64,000 nt of DNA from Roseburia zhanii (GTDB taxonomy: Bacteria > Bacillota > Clostridia > Lachnospirales > Lachnospiraceae): the NCBI RefSeq assembly GCF_014287635.1, contig NZ_JACOPH010000004.1, forward strand, positions 62,001 through 126,000. Reading direction: 5' to 3'. The translations under genes were made by a program, and so were the position numbers. The notes under the pieces were generated by a model, which was given only the letters and a program-made list of their open reading frames with translations, was not told the DNA's origin and did not search any database. Shown here one piece after another: positions 53,703 through 60,974 of the stretch (position 1 is its first letter; every line of letters begins with the position of its first letter).

Positions 53703-53731
53703 ATTATAATTCTCCTGCAATTATCTGTCAA
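53703..53731 (-). promoter_or_regulatory. Consensus sigma-A promoter of the AbiE-like operon
   Basis: On the minus strand TTGACA (53726-53731), a 17-nt spacer and TATAAT (53703-53708) match consensus exactly. Transcription would start near 53696, about 33 nt before the ATG. Confidence 0.85.
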
Positions 53732-53761
53732 ACACAGGGAAGATGTAGTATGATGATACCA

Positions 53762-54101
53762 GGGTCAATAAGTCAACAATCGTTTCTGCTTGCAGAATAA
53801 GATTGTTGACTTATTGACCCGCCACACATGAGGAAGTAGCGATTTTCCTTGGAAAATCCGCGGATTCCGAATGTGTGTAGAATTGCGGGAGTTGCCCAGC
53901 AACGGAGCAATTCGTGTATCATCTTACAGTAACTATAAGTCAGAAATCCTTCCTGCTCGCAGGATTAAATTTCTGACTTATTGACCCGCCACACATGAGG
54001 AAGTAGCGATTTTCCTTGGAAAATCTGCGGATTCCGAATGTGTGTAGAATTGCGGGAGTTGCGCAGCAACGGAGCAATTCGTGTATCATCTTTACAGTAA
54101 C
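53762..54101. repeat. Two tandem copies of a structured non-coding repeat
   Basis: Each unit has a front hairpin of variable sequence, then a conserved body. Bodies are 53808-53933 and 53975-54101, offset by 167-168 bp and differing at three positions in about 127. Front stems: a perfect 20-bp GGGTCAATAAGTCAACAATC with its inverse in unit 1 (53762-53781, 53801-53820), and TAAGTCAGAAAT/ATTTCTGACTTA in unit 2. The body folds with CCCGC…GCGGG enclosing ACACAT…ATGTGT and GCGATTTTCC…GGAAAATCCGC, then GTTGC/GCAAC. It ends in ACAGTAAC like the MITE-like elements. No ORF. This accounts for the gap 53732-54121. Confidence 0.82.
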
Positions 54102-54121
54102 CAAAAGAAAGGACAACCCAT

Positions 54122-54640
54122 ATGCCACAATCTAACGTCCCCCATTCCCTCCGCAAAAACCCTTCGAGAGAAACCTGCGAAAATATGATCCGGCGTATTC
54201 TTATGACCGAAGTATTACAGGAAGGGAAAAACCAGCACTTTAAACAGGCTTCTGACTTTATGAGTTATTTTGAATCCCTTTATCCGGCTTCTGAAAGTCT
54301 TACCAAGCAGGTACAGCGTGCCGTAAAAGCCATGGATCTTCCAAAAGATGCACAGGGATATTTTATCATCAACAAAACTACAGAACAGATCCGGCAGGAC
54401 GATGACATCAAACATGCCCTCTCTTTATCGAATGCCAGTACGACGATCCTTACAGATGCCACTCCGGTATTCTTATCTTTAGAACCAGCTCTCTGTCCTT
54501 ATGTAAAGCAGCTTCTTTTAACTTCGATTACTTTTCAGGATAAAATCCTAACGATCACCGAGAGTTCAAACGGCTTACTGATCTATAGCAGCCAGCCAGA
54601 ACAGTTAGAAAAATTGTTGCAATCTTTCCTTGTTGTATAA
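54122..54640 (+). CDS. Hypothetical protein with an ArgR-like pattern
   Basis: A 172-residue soluble protein. No family is certain. The N-terminal half (SDFMSYFESLYPASESLTKQ, VQRAVKAMDLPKDAQGYFII) has the spacing of a winged helix, and the C-terminal half (LCPYVKQLLLTSITFQDKIL, TITESSNGLLIYSSQPEQLE) looks like the oligomerisation domain of arginine repressors (alpha helix, eIlgTIagdDTil-like strand, helix). An ArgR-related regulator is possible but the arginine-contact residues are not recognisable. RBS AAAGGA is 8 nt before the ATG. It stands alone between the tandem repeat and a strong terminator. Confidence 0.7.
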   Translation: MPQSNVPHSLRKNPSRETCENMIRRILMTEVLQEGKNQHFKQASDFMSYFESLYPASESLTKQVQRAVKAMDLPKDAQGYFIINKTTEQIRQDDDIKHALSLSNASTTILTDATPVFLSLEPALCPYVKQLLLTSITFQDKILTITESSNGLLIYSSQPEQLEKLLQSFLVV

Positions 54641-54696
54641 ATTATTTATTTAATTTTGCCCAATTTTAATATAATTTATTTTCTGTCTTAAACAAA

Positions 54697-54736
54697 ACAA
54701 AACGACAAAATATCATATCATATTTTGTCGTTTTGT
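54697..54736. terminator. Bidirectional terminator
   Basis: ACAAAACGACAAAATA and TATTTTGTCGTTTTGT form a perfect 16-bp stem with an 8-nt loop between convergent genes, 56 nt after the ArgR-like gene and 25 nt from the stop of the carboxypeptidase gene. Confidence 0.92.
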
Positions 54737-54760
54737 TTGTTTTATTATAAATTTATGTCG

Positions 54761-56191
54761 TCAACGCCGTTTGCGATGTTTTTTCCGATACATTTTATTT
54801 GTACGAATCGTCTTATATGGAGATCTCGGCTTTTTATCAAAATGAAGCTTACGCCTGATCGCATAAAAGTTATCGATGAACTTCCAGCCTAAGAAGATCA
54901 ACAGTGCCAATACCATGATTCCGATCACAACTGCTGCTATCACACGCAGGTTGATCTGAAAGACTTTGTTTTGTTTTTTGACTTCTGGCTTTTTATCTTC
55001 TGTATCTTCAGCTGCAGATGTATTTTTCTGTCCATGAAACCTGAAGCTGTCAACGCTGGCATTTGTGGCTGTAATATCCACACTTCCGACCACACGCCCT
55101 GCATAAGTATACTCGATACTTCCTAAAATATCCTCATTGGTATCATCATATACGATCTTCGATTCTGCATCTGAAAATTCAGCAGTTACCGGAAGAATGA
55201 TCGTTCCGGAAGGATCTAATGCTACAAACGGTTCAAAATCGTCCATTTTACTTCCGCCTGCTGCATTCTGCTGTGTATAAGAAGTTTCATTTTCAGAAAC
55301 ATTCATTGCTTTAAAATTGTCAAAGCAAAAATCAAATAATGCTCTTGTGTCTTCATAATGTGAACCTGCCGGTGCATCCATCACCACACAGATCAAAGTC
55401 ATTCCATCTTTTTCCGCATAAGTAACTAATGTATTGTTTGCTACCGTTGTATATCCTGTTTTACCACCTGTGCAGTAATCATACAGATACTTTCTGGTTT
55501 TTAACGGATAGAGCATCTGGTGATGGTTCTGCAGATATGTTTCTTCATCTGTATGTTTGTTCGTAAATGGTATGGTATAGGTCTTTGTTCCGCATATGAT
55601 CCGGAAAGCTTCATTTTTATATGCTTCTCTTGCGATCAGTGCCATATCATATGCACTCGTATAGTGCTGCTCGTCCGGCAGACCGTTACAGTTATTAAAA
55701 TGTGTATTCTGGCAGCCGATCTGTGCCGCCCGGTCATTCATCATCTGTACAAAAGTTCCGATATCCCCACCTACATGCTCTGCAACCGCATATGCACATT
55801 CATTAGCAGACGCAAGCATGATCGCATATAAACACTGTTCCATGGTCATCTGCTCATCAACATCTCTTGCAATACCTGAACCTTCTGTTTTATGAACCGC
55901 ATCATAGGAAAATGTCACAACCTCGTCCATGCTGCTGTTCTCTATCGCAAGAAGTGTTGTCAGGATCTTTGTGATACTTGCTGGATAATGTACATCGTTG
56001 ATATTTTTTTCATAGAGGATCGTTCCGGTATCTGCCTCCATGACAATTCCCGACGCTGATACGATCTCCGGTCCTGCCGGCCAGTAACCACTGTCTGTTG
56101 CCACTTCCTCAGCCCGGATCATATCTGAACCGGTACACATTAACATCATCACTGCACATATCATACAAACTAATCTTTTATATATTTTCAA
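54761..56191 (-). CDS. D-alanyl-D-alanine carboxypeptidase (DacF/PBP5 type)
   Basis: A 476-residue low-molecular-mass PBP. A signal peptide (VCMICAVMMLMCTGSDMIRA) precedes the catalytic domain with PASITKIL (active-site Ser in SxxK), SANECAYAVAE (SxN) and CTGGKTGYTTVA (KTG). A C-terminal beta-domain, a membrane segment (about 427-450, VIAAVVIGIMVLALLIFLGW) and a highly basic tail follow. It trims pentapeptide side chains of peptidoglycan outside the membrane. The start is a TTG at 56191 with GAGGT 6 nt upstream. Confidence 0.93.
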   Translation of the reverse strand: MKIYKRLVCMICAVMMLMCTGSDMIRAEEVATDSGYWPAGPEIVSASGIVMEADTGTILYEKNINDVHYPASITKILTTLLAIENSSMDEVVTFSYDAVHKTEGSGIARDVDEQMTMEQCLYAIMLASANECAYAVAEHVGGDIGTFVQMMNDRAAQIGCQNTHFNNCNGLPDEQHYTSAYDMALIAREAYKNEAFRIICGTKTYTIPFTNKHTDEETYLQNHHQMLYPLKTRKYLYDYCTGGKTGYTTVANNTLVTYAEKDGMTLICVVMDAPAGSHYEDTRALFDFCFDNFKAMNVSENETSYTQQNAAGGSKMDDFEPFVALDPSGTIILPVTAEFSDAESKIVYDDTNEDILGSIEYTYAGRVVGSVDITATNASVDSFRFHGQKNTSAAEDTEDKKPEVKKQNKVFQINLRVIAAVVIGIMVLALLIFLGWKFIDNFYAIRRKLHFDKKPRSPYKTIRTNKMYRKKHRKRR

Positions 56192-56245
56192 AGGAGTACC
56201 TCTTTCTTATTCTTTTCTTACTACTTTTATACTGCATTTAAATAT

Positions 56246-56274
56246 AGTATAGACTTCCCTTACAAGATTCGCAA
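56246..56274 (-). promoter_or_regulatory. Candidate sigma-A promoter of the carboxypeptidase gene
   Basis: TTGCGA (56269-56274), a 17-nt spacer and TATACT (56246-56251) on the minus strand, 55 nt before the start codon. Confidence 0.55.
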
Positions 56275-56361
56275 TAATATTTTGTAATCCCTTTCTTTTC
56301 TTTTTATTTTGTTGTATCATGTGGTAGATACAATGCAGTAAAATAGAAATGAGGAAAAAAG

Positions 56362-57000
56362 ATGCGTTTACGAAATATAAAAGGTGCCGATGAAGCAGTT
56401 GCAAACAGTCCTTTTTGTATTCATACACCTACAGAACATAAAGGAAACTGGAAATCACTGTTTTCTAACGATCATCCGCTCCATATCGAGATCGGTATGG
56501 GAAAAGGACAGTTTATCATGTCCCTAGCCAAAGAACATCCCGATATCAATTACATCGGAATCGAGCGTTACACAAGTGTCCTGCTTCGTGCCCTTCAGAA
56601 AATGGAACTTGAACCATTAGATAACTTAAAGTTCTTATGCATAGATGCCGCGACTCTGCCGGATATCTTTGCGGCTGGTGAGGTAGACAAAATTTATCTA
56701 AACTTTTCTGATCCATGGCCTAAAGACCGCCATGCCAAAAGACGTTTAACTTCAAGAACTTTCTTAGAACGATATAATGCCATCTTAGCACCGGAAGGTC
56801 ATATCGAATTTAAGACCGATAACCGCGGACTGTTTGATTTTTCCTTAGAGGAAATCCCACAGGCCGGCTGGAAGATCGATGCTTACACCTTTGACCTGCA
56901 CCATGACGATTCCATGAATCAGGGAAATATCATGACAGAATATGAAGAAAAATTTTCTTCTCTGGGCAATCCGATCTGCAAATTGATCGCATCAAGATAA
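56362..57000 (+). CDS. trmB: tRNA (guanine-N7-)-methyltransferase
   Basis: A 212-residue Rossmann methyltransferase: LHIEIGMGKGQFIMSLAKEH (SAM site) and NFSDPWPKDRHAKRRL (DPWPK active-site motif). It makes m7G46 in tRNAs. RBS gagg is 7 nt before the ATG. The terminator hairpin follows directly. Confidence 0.96.
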   Translation: MRLRNIKGADEAVANSPFCIHTPTEHKGNWKSLFSNDHPLHIEIGMGKGQFIMSLAKEHPDINYIGIERYTSVLLRALQKMELEPLDNLKFLCIDAATLPDIFAAGEVDKIYLNFSDPWPKDRHAKRRLTSRTFLERYNAILAPEGHIEFKTDNRGLFDFSLEEIPQAGWKIDAYTFDLHHDDSMNQGNIMTEYEEKFSSLGNPICKLIASR

Positions 57001-57002
57001 CA

Positions 57003-57056
57003 TAAAGAAACCTCTTTGCATAAGATATACTAATATCTCATATAAAGAGGTCTTTT
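57003..57056 (+). terminator. Terminator of trmB
   Basis: AAAGAAACCTCTTTGCATAAGATA pairs, with a few mismatches, with the tract ATATCTCATATAAAGAGGTCTTT, followed by TTTTT. The 3' arm contains AGAGGT, which also serves as a ribosome-binding site for the small ORF that starts at 57058. Confidence 0.8.
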
Positions 57057-57057
57057 T

Positions 57058-57186
57058 ATGAAACACAGATGCTGCTGCCACCGCAAATGCCGCTGCTTTT
57101 TTTATAAGCACCGCTGCATATGGAAAAAATGCTGCTGTATCCGCAGCTCTTTCAAAGAAGTGTGTCACATATTAAATCTTCATTAG
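57058..57186 (+). CDS. Cys-rich basic microprotein (42 aa), uncertain
   Basis: A short ORF starting 1-2 nt after the trmB terminator T-run, with AGAGGT 6 nt upstream. It begins MKHRCCCHRKCRCFFYKHRC and has a second triple-Cys block (KKCCCIRSS). Ten of 42 residues are Cys and about twelve are Lys, Arg or His. I do not recognise it. The composition could fit a metal-binding or DNA/RNA-binding peptide or a radical-SAM peptide precursor, but no maturase is adjacent. It could also be a chance frame in a repetitive tgctgc stretch. Confidence 0.4.
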   Translation: MKHRCCCHRKCRCFFYKHRCIWKKCCCIRSSFKEVCHILNLH

Positions 57187-57210
57187 TATGTTACCTATGA
57201 CCGTCTATGA

Positions 57211-57867
57211 CTATAATCTGTCGATCAGATCTAATACTTCCGCACAGTTGTTGGCAAAGTGCTTTGCACCATTCTGCTCTAACAATGCTCTGTCACGGAA
57301 TCCCCATAATACACTGATACAGGTCAGTCCGGCATTTTTTGCTGTCTGTACATCTACATCGGAATCGCCTATATATACCGCTTTATCTTTTGTTACATCT
57401 AATTCTTTTAATGCCTGATATACTGTATCCGGTGCCGGTTTCCTTGCGACATTCTCACTCTCTCCGATCGCAACCATATCAAATTCTGCAAAATAATAGT
57501 CATTTAATTCTTTTACGGCAAAATCTGCTTTGTTAGATACGATTGCAAGCTTCTTGCCCTGTGCCTTTAATGTCCTGAGTAATTCGATGACACCATCATA
57601 AGGTCTTGTCTTATTCTGGCAGTTATCCTTATAATGTTCTTTAAATGCAGTAAAAATAGCTTCAAAATCAGGGTGATCTTCACCACCTTCTAAACACCGC
57701 TCGATCAATTTACGGATACCATTTCCTACATAAGTACGCACCTGTTCTATGCTTTTCTCCTGACAATGATATGCTCTTAAAGCCACATTTACACTGTCTG
57801 TAAGATCTTCTAATGTATTTAATAATGTACCATCTAAATCAAATACAACTGCTTCAAACCGTTCCAT
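57211..57867 (-). CDS. HAD family hydrolase, phosphoglycolate phosphatase-like
   Basis: A 218-residue HAD enzyme: FDLDGTLLNTLEDLTDSV (nucleophile Asp in DLDGT), IVSNKADFAVKEL (motif II), RKPAPDTVYQALKEL (motif III Lys) and VYIGDSDVDVQTAKNAGLTC (motif IV). The cap domain is C1 type, as in Gph. It would hydrolyse 2-phosphoglycolate or another small phosphate ester. Single gene. Confidence 0.92.
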   Translation of the reverse strand: MERFEAVVFDLDGTLLNTLEDLTDSVNVALRAYHCQEKSIEQVRTYVGNGIRKLIERCLEGGEDHPDFEAIFTAFKEHYKDNCQNKTRPYDGVIELLRTLKAQGKKLAIVSNKADFAVKELNDYYFAEFDMVAIGESENVARKPAPDTVYQALKELDVTKDKAVYIGDSDVDVQTAKNAGLTCISVLWGFRDRALLEQNGAKHFANNCAEVLDLIDRL

Positions 57868-57956
57868 GTCTTTTCCTCCTATGTCTGTCTGATTATCTGT
57901 ATTGTATCATAAAATCGCAAGATATGTCTTTTAGACTGTCAAAAATCAACTTTGTA

Positions 57957-57999
57957 TAACAAAAAACACCAACCCCACGGCTCTTACGTCCGCAAAATC
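57957..57999 (-). terminator. Probable terminator downstream of tRNA-Lys
   Basis: On the minus strand after the tRNA, AACAC…TTGCGG pairs partly with CCGTGGGG…GTGTT, followed by TTTTTTG. The stem is imperfect. Confidence 0.55.
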
Positions 58000-58011
58000 A
58001 GTGTTTCTAAG

Positions 58012-58084
58012 TGCGCCACCAGGGGTTCGAACCCTGGACACCCTGATTAAGAGTCAGGTGCTCTGCCAACTGAGCTAGTGGCGC
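58012..58084 (-). tRNA. tRNA-Lys (CTT)
   Basis: The minus strand gives acceptor GCGCCAC/GTGGCGC, D-arm AGCTCAGTTGGCAGAGC, anticodon arm CCTGA-CTCTTAA-TCAGG (anticodon CTT) and T-arm CCAGGGTTCGAACCCTGG. 73 nt, CCA not encoded. Confidence 0.94.
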
Positions 58085-58177
58085 ATATCTCTTTCGACGA
58101 CAAAATTTATTATACATGATTATTTTATAAAATGCAAGCATTATTTTAATTTTTTTAAGACTTTTTTTAGGACTTTT

Positions 58178-59290
58178 TTAGGAGGAAATTAAAAAAGGGA
58201 TTCCGAAGAATCCCTTTTTTGTGAAATATAACTGCCTACTCTTACTGTAGTTAACCATCTCTTCTGCCATATCTGTATCACGGATACGTGACTCAGCTGC
58301 TGTGGTGTTCTCTACGACGTTATCTAAGTTAGAGATCGTATGCTCTAAACGGTTCTGGACCGCACCGAGAGCAGAACGCTGTGAAGATACCTTAGAGATA
58401 GCATCTGCGATCGCATCGATTGCGTAAATAGCTGCAACGCCGTTGTTATCAGATACGTTGATTCCCTTCACTTTTACAGATCCCTGTGTGATCTCAAGTG
58501 CCATTGTTCTTCACAGTTGCAGCGGTATCTGTACCGATGAAGCTGGCTGTCTTGAGTTCCTCTGCCATCTTGCTGTAGGCTTCATCTAATGTGATAGAGT
58601 CATCGTCGGACGCCTTAACAAGCACCGTATAATAATTCTTTGCACCGGCTGCTGCTCCTATTCCAACCTTATCTCCATCTTTGATCCTTGCAATGAAATC
58701 ATCTTTTGTAATCTGATTTTTATCGAGATCTGTACTGGTTTGAATTGTATACTCCTTAGAGCCAATGGACACCTTTGCACCTACGGTATCTAACAGAGTA
58801 TCTTTTTCAATTTCATCTAATGTCTTCGGTGTTTCAGCAGTAACGGTTTTGGTTGTTCCACCTACAGATACGGTATCACCGGCTTTGATGCTATTTTGTA
58901 AGTTTGTCACATCATCCACCGTACCAACAATAGAAGCCTTATTCTTGTCTTGGTTGTTCCATCTGCATTACCCTTTAACAGATAAGTCTCATTGAACTTA
59001 GTTGTCTCAGAGACACGGTCGATCTCTGTTGTCAGCTGGTCGATCTCCGCCTGGATCGCATCACGGTCTGAAGCACTGTTCGTTCCGTTTGAAGCCTGGT
59101 TCGCCAGCTCGTTCATACGCTGTAACATAGAGTGAACTTCTGTCAGGGCACCTTCTGCGGTCTGCACTGCAGATACACCGTCCTGTGCGTTTGTGGATGC
59201 ACGGTCCAGACCACGCATCTGCTTTCTCATCTTCCCGGAAATGGTTAAACCTGCTGCATCATCTGCTGCACGGTTGATTCCGGCGGCTTT
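58178..59290 (-). pseudogene. Flagellin gene, truncated at both ends and frameshifted twice
   Basis: The sequence starts inside the conserved N-terminal domain (KAAGINRAADDAAGLTISGK, MRKQMRGLDRASTNAQDGVS, then ALTEVHSMLQRMNELANQAS); the usual first 45 or so residues are gone. After a frameshift near 58935 a variable D2-like region follows (SIKAGDTVSVGGTTKTV, VGAKVSIGSKEYTIQTS). A second shift near 58500 leads to the conserved C-terminal helix (ALGAVQNRLEHTISNLDNVV, ENTTAAESRIRDTDMAEEMV). It ends early: SKSRQLYFTKKG runs into the terminator instead of ILAQAGQSMLAQ…LL. It cannot give a secretable flagellin but could be a silent donor cassette. Confidence 0.88.
58191..58220 (-). terminator. Terminator inside the truncated flagellin 3' end
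   Basis: AAAAAAGGGATTC and GAATCCCTTTTTT form a perfect stem with loop CGAA. It overlaps the last codons of the flagellin frame, showing that the sequence between the flagellin C-terminus and its terminator was deleted. Confidence 0.9.
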
Positions 59291-59347
59291 CTACAATACA
59301 TAAAAAAGTAAGCTGAGATAAAACATTACTATATTTCGTGTATGCAG

Positions 59348-59398
59348 AAAAAAAGTGCTGTGCCCCTTATGTTTAAAGGGCTTGCGGCACTTTTTTAA
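59348..59398 (-). terminator. Terminator of the EIAALL-tail protein gene
   Basis: AAAAAAAGTGC…GCCCCTT pairs with AAAGGGC…GCACTTTTTT; it lies 32 nt after the stop at 59430. Confidence 0.8.
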
Positions 59399-59429
59399 CT
59401 AATCAGCTGTCAAAGATGGGATTTTATAT

Positions 59430-60890
59430 TTACATATTTGCTAATAATGCTGCAATTTCTTCCGGTGTCATTACGTGATTCGGATTCGAAAGATCCGGCA
59501 TTGGTGCTTTTTCTTCCTTTACAGGTTCTTCTTCGATCACTGACTCCGTTTCTCCTAATAATGCTGCAATCTCATCCGGTGTCATAATATGATTCGGATC
59601 AGGTGCACTTTCCGGTACGACTTCTTCTTCAACTACTTCTTCCGGAAGATTTGTATCCTCTGAAATGATCACCGCTTCCGGTGTTTCATCTGCTGATGTG
59701 CTGACAGATGATTCCTCAATGACAGGTTCTTCCATTACCGGCTCTTGCACCGGCTCACTAATAACCGGTTCCTCGCTGACAATTTCATCTATTACCGGTT
59801 CCTGTACCACTGGATCGCTTGCAACTGTTTCCTGCATGATGGATTCATCAACTACCGGCTCTTGTACCGGCTCACTAATGACAGGTTCCTCCATCACTGA
59901 TTCTCCAATCACAGCTTCGTCAATCATCGGCTCGTGCACCGGCTCACTGGAAACCGGTTCCTCATTGACTGATTCATCAGCCTCTTGTGCTGCCGGCTCG
60001 CCTGCAGACGATTCCTCAACGATCGGTTCTTCCACCGGTTTCTCTACCGTTGGTTCACTGACAACAGCCTGATCTGCAACCGGCTCAGCCTGCGGCATCA
60101 CCGGTTCCTCTGCTTCCGCCATCAGTCTGCTGGATTCTAATAACACTCTTTCAAGTTCTTCTGCTGACATTTCTGCCGGTTTTTCCGCAGCAGATACGCC
60201 CGGTGCTGCTACCTGGATACCCGCAATATCTTTTTCGATCCGGCTTGTCATACTAGAGATGTTCTCTAAAAATTCTGCTTTTAAAGATTCTCCTAATTTA
60301 TCTACAGAAGTCATCATTTCCTTCTGTTTTGCAAGCAGTTCCTCTTTTAATCCTGCAATTACAGCTTCCTGCGAACTTGTATCCGGTTCTTTGACTGCAC
60401 CTTGTAAGATTTCTTCCATTGCAGTCATGCGTTCTAACAGCTTATCGTTACAATTCATAATGGCAAGTGCATTTTCTTTATTCCTCTGGATCGTAACCTT
60501 GGCAACACCCTTTTGTGCACGGAGCAGTTCATCAATCTGCAGATCTGACTCTGTGCTCTTTAAAATCTTTTCCGACAGGTCTAAAAGATCCATGAAGTTC
60601 TGTTTCATCAGGATATATGAAACTTTCTGTGCTTTATAAAGACTTTCATATTCTTTTTTATGTAGTTCTTCCTGTTCGTCCTTCATCTTAAAAGCCGTAT
60701 TGATAACAAGATAAACCAGACAGAGCATGACAAGTGCCACTCCACCGATCAATAGATAATTGCCGGCTAAATTTATCATCAGATATAATTCAGCTGTCAC
60801 TAACGCTGTTAAGATAATAAGTAATACTGACATTTTTCCTTTACTATGTTTTGGCTGGTCTTTTTGTACGGTTTTCATTTCCTCGTTCAT
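59430..60890 (-). CDS. Membrane protein with Glu/Pro/Val repeat region and duplicated EIAALL tail
   Basis: A 486-residue protein, family not recognised. Residues 1-25 are cytoplasmic and basic; two membrane segments follow (about 24-66), then a helical coiled-coil region (about 70-220; LSEKILKSTESDLQIDELLR). Residues about 250-430 are a low-complexity EPVxxEPVQEPV repeat. The C-terminus has two copies of a short motif, DPNHIMTPDEIAALLGE and NPNHVMTPEEIAALLAN, separated by about 40 residues. EIAALL resembles the EIDALL N-terminal motif of FliM/FliY. RBS gagg lies 9 nt before the ATG at 60890. It lies between flagellin remains and the cyclic-nucleotide protein. Confidence 0.85.
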   Translation of the reverse strand: MNEEMKTVQKDQPKHSKGKMSVLLIILTALVTAELYLMINLAGNYLLIGGVALVMLCLVYLVINTAFKMKDEQEELHKKEYESLYKAQKVSYILMKQNFMDLLDLSEKILKSTESDLQIDELLRAQKGVAKVTIQRNKENALAIMNCNDKLLERMTAMEEILQGAVKEPDTSSQEAVIAGLKEELLAKQKEMMTSVDKLGESLKAEFLENISSMTSRIEKDIAGIQVAAPGVSAAEKPAEMSAEELERVLLESSRLMAEAEEPVMPQAEPVADQAVVSEPTVEKPVEEPIVEESSAGEPAAQEADESVNEEPVSSEPVHEPMIDEAVIGESVMEEPVISEPVQEPVVDESIMQETVASDPVVQEPVIDEIVSEEPVISEPVQEPVMEEPVIEESSVSTSADETPEAVIISEDTNLPEEVVEEEVVPESAPDPNHIMTPDEIAALLGETESVIEEEPVKEEKAPMPDLSNPNHVMTPEEIAALLANM

Positions 60891-60974
60891 AAACATCATC
60901 CTCTTTTTTCTTATATGTTGCGTAACTGTTTCATGCCTTTTCAGTTACCTATATATTACATTTATCGGACAGAC

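Noticed and set aside
53762..54101. CRISPR array
   Set aside because: Only two long (about 127-bp) units with their own hairpins, 167 bp apart, no short uniform spacers and no cas genes.
59665..60072. Thr/Ser/Gly-rich plus-strand frame
   Set aside because: It arises from the complement of the EPV repeat codons; no ribosome-binding site.
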